Below, one piece after another: positions 60,763-64,000 of a DNA stretch of 64,000 nt. The translations under genes and the position numbers were made by a program. The DNA is from Utricularia gibba (taxonomy: Eukaryota; Streptophyta; Magnoliopsida; Lamiales; Lentibulariaceae): positions 372,001 to 436,000 of the forward strand of contig NEEC01000023.1 in the NCBI GenBank assembly GCA_002189035.1. The letters run 5' to 3'. Within the stretch, counting starts at the first letter, position 1; each line of letters starts with the position of its first letter. The notes beneath the pieces were generated by a model. The model searched no databases. It saw nothing but the letters and a program-made list of their open reading frames with translations, and was not told the DNA's origin.

Positions 60763-62214
60763 TCAAAATTGGAAATTATTGCGTAATTGAAACCTGAACC
60801 GTCGCATAACCGAATTCATGGCCACATCGAATGCGTCGGCGCCGCCGTCACTCCCGAACCTGCTGTAGAGCAGCTTCGGGAGAAAGTCGGCGATGGTCTG
60901 CCTCATCCTGTTCACGTCTGCGCGGCTGAACTTCTCCAGCGTCCGCCGGATAATCGTCGTGTCGTTGCGAACGGCACTCCGATCGATGAACGTGGAATAA
61001 GACCGGGCGTCGTGGAGCAGGTGCCATCGGAACTGATCCTCGAAGCTGTCTCTCCAGAAGAACACCGGGATCGAACCGGCGAGCATGCAATCGAACGTGG
61101 ATCTCCGCGTGAATCCGTTGCCTCTGGGTTGGAGGCAGAAGTCGGAGTCCAGGAACGTCTCCAGTATCGCCGGGGATCCCCTGTTGCAACGCGCCTCCGT
61201 GCAATTGACCGCCCTGCACGCCGTCGGTTCGCGGAGGCAGTAGCTCATTAGAACTCCTCGGAAGTCGTCTCGGAAATTCTTGCGGGTCGTGCCGACGAAG
61301 GAGAAGAGGCTCCTTCGTGAGCGCTGAAGGATGAAGGTCTGCCATTGGCGGATCTCGGATTCGGATCTCGGGTGAAAGCCCGTCGGGTAGGGCACGCTGA
61401 TTTCGAGTTCATCCCATTTGTGCCTCTCCACGGACAGACGAAGCACGTTCTTCATCAACGGCATGTGGACGAGTTTGCTGCCCCAGTCGGTGTCGTCGTC
61501 GGTAAGTCGCCGGAAATCCCACGTCAGGCGACCGAGCGTGATGAAATGATTCGACCCGTTGAAGCGCCGCCATGGGTTCTGGTTCTTGACCCAATCGAGC
61601 ATCGCCTCCGCGTGATAATCCCGATCGGTGGAGGTGTAGTTGGACCAGAGATACTTCCCGACGGCGAGCCCCGCGTAGAATGGGATGTAAAACGCCGTCG
61701 CCTTATTTTCATCCACCGTTCTGCACTTGTACTTCATCATCCGTTCGTGGTAAATAACTTCGGCAGCGTACTTGTCCGTCCAGAACCAATCCGACGTGAG
61801 ATTCGCCGGTACTATTCCCTTCAGTTCTCTTGCCGGGGGCCCAAAACCGCCGTTGGACACGGCGTTGCAAGGCGAATCCCACGGGTCCAACTGATGGCAA
61901 TTATCCACAAGCTCCTTATTGAACATTGGGGGCATATCGTAGACAAAGACTCTCCCAAATTTACAATCCTCATCGGCGAAGGCTGCCGCCAACTCAAACC
62001 TCTGCATAGTTCGAGAAGACGGCGTCGTTGAGCTGCTGAGAGCATAGATGAATAGAATCTGCAGGAGGACGGTGACGCACAGCCAGGTGCATTGGTGGCC
62101 GGAGACGTGAGATTTGACGGATTGGAAGGAGGTTTTATGGTCCATTCTCTTGGACGCCTTAGGGGAGTGATGTCCTCCGGCCGAGTACGGCAAGGGACTG
62201 CTGCTCGGCAGCAT
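60763..62214 (-). CDS. XLT2: xyloglucan galactosyltransferase XLT2-like (GT47)
   Basis: Golgi type II membrane enzyme that adds galactose to the second xylose of xyloglucan. Intronless, 483 residues from ATG at 62214 (MLPSSSPLPYS). A cytosolic tail precedes a membrane anchor near residues 40-58 (WLCVTVLLQILFIYALSSS). The exostosin-type domain has GRVFVYDMPPMFNKELVDNC, YIPFYAGLAVGKYLWSNYTS, GLTWDF-like LGRLTWDFRR, VPYPTGFHPRSESEIRQWQ, and the donor-site block FCLQPRGNGFTRRSTFDCML followed by AGSIPVFFWRDSF. The ORF is open upstream to 62400, but family members start at MLP, so I used that ATG. Subfamily A of GT47 also holds MUR3; the N-terminus and overall length favour XLT2. It belongs to the same wall polymer pathway as the XTH at 15.5 kb. 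Confidence 0.9.
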   Translation of the reverse strand: MLPSSSPLPYSAGGHHSPKASKRMDHKTSFQSVKSHVSGHQCTWLCVTVLLQILFIYALSSSTTPSSRTMQRFELAAAFADEDCKFGRVFVYDMPPMFNKELVDNCHQLDPWDSPCNAVSNGGFGPPARELKGIVPANLTSDWFWTDKYAAEVIYHERMMKYKCRTVDENKATAFYIPFYAGLAVGKYLWSNYTSTDRDYHAEAMLDWVKNQNPWRRFNGSNHFITLGRLTWDFRRLTDDDTDWGSKLVHMPLMKNVLRLSVERHKWDELEISVPYPTGFHPRSESEIRQWQTFILQRSRRSLFSFVGTTRKNFRDDFRGVLMSYCLREPTACRAVNCTEARCNRGSPAILETFLDSDFCLQPRGNGFTRRSTFDCMLAGSIPVFFWRDSFEDQFRWHLLHDARSYSTFIDRSAVRNDTTIIRRTLEKFSRADVNRMRQTIADFLPKLLYSRFGSDGGADAFDVAMNSVMRRFRFQLRNNFQF

Positions 62215-63601
62215 GAATCGCGGCGGCGTAGCGGCGGAGGAAGCGGGGGAATCAGAAATGGTTACTGGGAGCGGACCCAACAACTGCGAGGAAGAAAAGC
62301 AGTGGTTTTCCCGGCGTGGGCATTTTGGCCAATCAACACCACGATCCCGACATCTGTAGAGCGTCCTGTCGGCGAAATTAAAAAGAAGTACAGACGGCAA
62401 CTGGTACCCATTTACGGTAATACCCCTCCCTATTCCTTTTAAATATAATTAACCTCCACCGACAGCACCTTCCCATGCTTTAGTGTTCTATTAGACAGGG
62501 ATTAAGCAACATAAATTTAATTAGTCCAGTTATTCAATATTATACCCTTTTTTTGTAAAAAAAAAAAATTAGGACTTTCAGGGACCATAATGAGAGATTA
62601 GGAGGAACTTACCTGGAAACCATGACCTTTTTCTGAATTATTTTACCATCTCTCAATTATGTATAGATATATAATAAATTAATTAATTAATCTGTTAATA
62701 AATTGACAATTGATGTAGAAGTGGAGTGGCCCTATTCATCACTTTTGTCGCCCCAAGCACTCAATTCGACCATGAATCAGAAAATTGCACATGTCTCAAT
62801 ATATTGTGTGAAAACAAAAAAATGAGCACTACAAATATATCCTTTTACTTTAGGTTTAATTCAATTTTCTAAGAATGTAATAAATGCATTTTCCATTACA
62901 TACAAGAAACCCTCCTCTAATCCTTCTAACATCTTTTTCAAAAACATATCTATTAAAACACACTATTAATTATAATCCCATAATACATGGATCAATTGAA
63001 TATAAAGAATTCAAACATACATTATTAACCAAACTAACCTACCAGATACTACCATATATTATAATAAAATTTGCTTGTCAGGGGTGTGGGCCCGTGGGTG
63101 GTGGGCGGATGGCGAGTGAGTGGCGTTGGTGATGGGGTGTAGGGCAGCCCGCGGATGGCGGGGTAGATGGATGAGGGTTTTGGTTCTGCTCCAAGACTGA
63201 TTTTGATGGGTTGGCGAGTAAAGAAAGCAACTTGGCACATGAGGCCTGCATCTGATTTCGGGACACCGAGTTACTGGAGTGGCTCGTGGTGGGGCCCCAA
63301 GGCTGTATTTTTTTCTCCCCTTGTTGCTGTTGATTAATATTTATGGCGTCAGTGCATGCATTAGCCTTCGCCACTCTGTTTGGTACGCAGAGGGCTTTTA
63401 AGGCTGTGGGTGGTTGGGTGCTGTGAGATCTGTTACCGTGGTGAATTCCCTTGTGTGGGTTGGGGCTGGGGAGCTGAATCTCACCATGACGGATACTTGA
63501 CACTGAAGGGCTCCCTCCTGTAAGAACAGCCAGGGCTAAGTGTGAAGCTGACTGGACCAAGCTTCCTGGTTCCACTGTTGTTTTGATTCCGGGATATTAA
63601 A
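62215..63601. other. spacer upstream of XLT2-like
   Basis: XLT2 promoter/leader to 62450, AT-rich sequence with poly-A runs to 63080, then mixed GC content to 63600. A minus-strand frame without stops spans 63078-63575 and is Pro/Ser/His-rich, but shows no recognised domain. Confidence 0.4.
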
Positions 63602-63736
63602 TCAACTAACCCCGGCTGTGATTGGGATGGAACGGATGTTGGCTGTCAGGTCATTAGGGGCCTCAGTGCTTGCTTCTTCTGATGGCTGAGATGGGGGCTG
63701 GTTCAGGGAAAGCTGATGGATCATCTTGCTCGTGTG
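63602..63736 (-). CDS. possible C-terminal exon of a gene running off the right edge
   Basis: A minus-strand frame ends with SQPSEEASTEAPNDLTANIR and ITAGVS before a stop at 63602-63604. A neighbouring frame upstream reads QKNVYVPKRNKLHHEGDDT, and an AG acceptor lies near 63911. The composition is like a disordered protein tail. The two segments are one base out of phase. No family recognised; the gene, if real, would continue beyond 64000. Confidence 0.2.
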   Translation of the reverse strand, partial: HTSKMIHQLSLNQPPSQPSEEASTEAPNDLTANIRSIPITAGVS

Positions 63737-64000
63737 TCATCTCCTTCGTGATGTAGCTTGTTCCTTTTAGGAACATACACATTCTTCTGTTCATCATCTA
63801 ACTCCTGTGTAGTGCCTGCTTCGAGCGGTGTTTAGGCAATACTGAAGAATCTTCTAGTAAGCATGAAACCTTACTTCAAGAACTGATGAAGGTTATTAAT
63901 ACTTCCCACCTGCAAATTCCAGAGATAAAGTACAAGCATATTATACTACATAAATTCCAAGAGTATAAGACATATCTCCTAAGATAATTTCAGGTTCACA
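63737..64000. other. right-edge unresolved sequence
   Basis: Possible further exon and intron sequence of a minus-strand gene entering from the right. A polypyrimidine tract and TTTGCAG acceptor (minus strand) lie around 63910-63925. Not enough sequence to decide. Confidence 0.3.

Noticed and set aside
61345-62031. 228-codon plus-strand ORF
   Set aside because: Antisense shadow of the GC-rich XLT2-like coding sequence.

Overview
The window is nuclear DNA of a flowering plant, most likely a eudicot. Genes carry short GT-AG introns with T-rich 3' ends, spacers are AT-rich, and almost every recognisable product is a plant-type family (NFD6, class II ERF, XTH, CASP-like, STIG1, VQ, S40, tubby-like F-box, TTL, SDE5, RCI2, XLT2). 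It is gene-dense: about 25 protein genes in 64 kb, with no recognisable transposon, rRNA, tRNA or CRISPR array. Exon boundaries below were read by hand from splice signals, reading phase and recalled family sequences; no search was run.

Layout. 0-8 kb: NFD6-like (-), tyrosine aminotransferase (-) head-to-head with a class II ERF repressor (+), then intronless LDL2 histone demethylase (+). 9-16.5 kb: ARF-GAP AGD5/NEVERSHED (+), two tandem wound-induced DUF3774 genes (-), an XTH (+). 16.5-25 kb: a possible 35-residue two-exon microprotein (-), PRPP synthetase PRS4-like (-), an unnamed coiled-coil protein (-), a TMK/GPK1-type receptor-like kinase (-). 27-34.5 kb: a decayed SMP-C2 tether gene (+), cationic amino acid transporter (+), VQ protein (-), CASP-like 2A (-). 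34.8-45 kb: L18a-like membrane protein (+), POLD3 (+), a tubby-like F-box gene with an internal stop (+), a TTL co-chaperone (-). 47-54 kb: an enlarged STIG1-like cysteine-rich secreted protein (-), SDE5 (-), S40 senescence regulator (+). 54.8-62.2 kb: AP5Z1 (+), RCI2/LTI6 (+), xyloglucan galactosyltransferase XLT2-like (-). The right edge holds unresolved, possibly coding sequence (-).

The genes do not form an operon-like or biosynthetic unit. They are ordinary neighbours from independent pathways: cell wall (XTH, XLT2, CASPL), membrane traffic (AGD5, AP5Z1, SMP-C2), nucleic acids (POLD3, SDE5, LDL2, PRS4) and stress or signalling (ERF, VQ, S40, RCI2, RLK, TTL).

The strongest unusual signal is a set of coding interruptions. 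AGD5, the amino acid transporter and POLD3 each lose one base in a homopolymer inside a conserved exon; the tubby-like gene has an in-frame TAG; one wound-induced gene is out of frame near its start; the SMP-C2 gene is broken in its C2 domain. The three homopolymer losses could well be assembly errors. The TAG and the SMP-C2 decay look more biological. Other points of interest are a six-unit STIG1 cysteine array, an 82-bp tandem duplication carrying splice sites inside AP5Z1, and a stop-free retained-intron reading frame in AGD5. I found no clearly new biological system.
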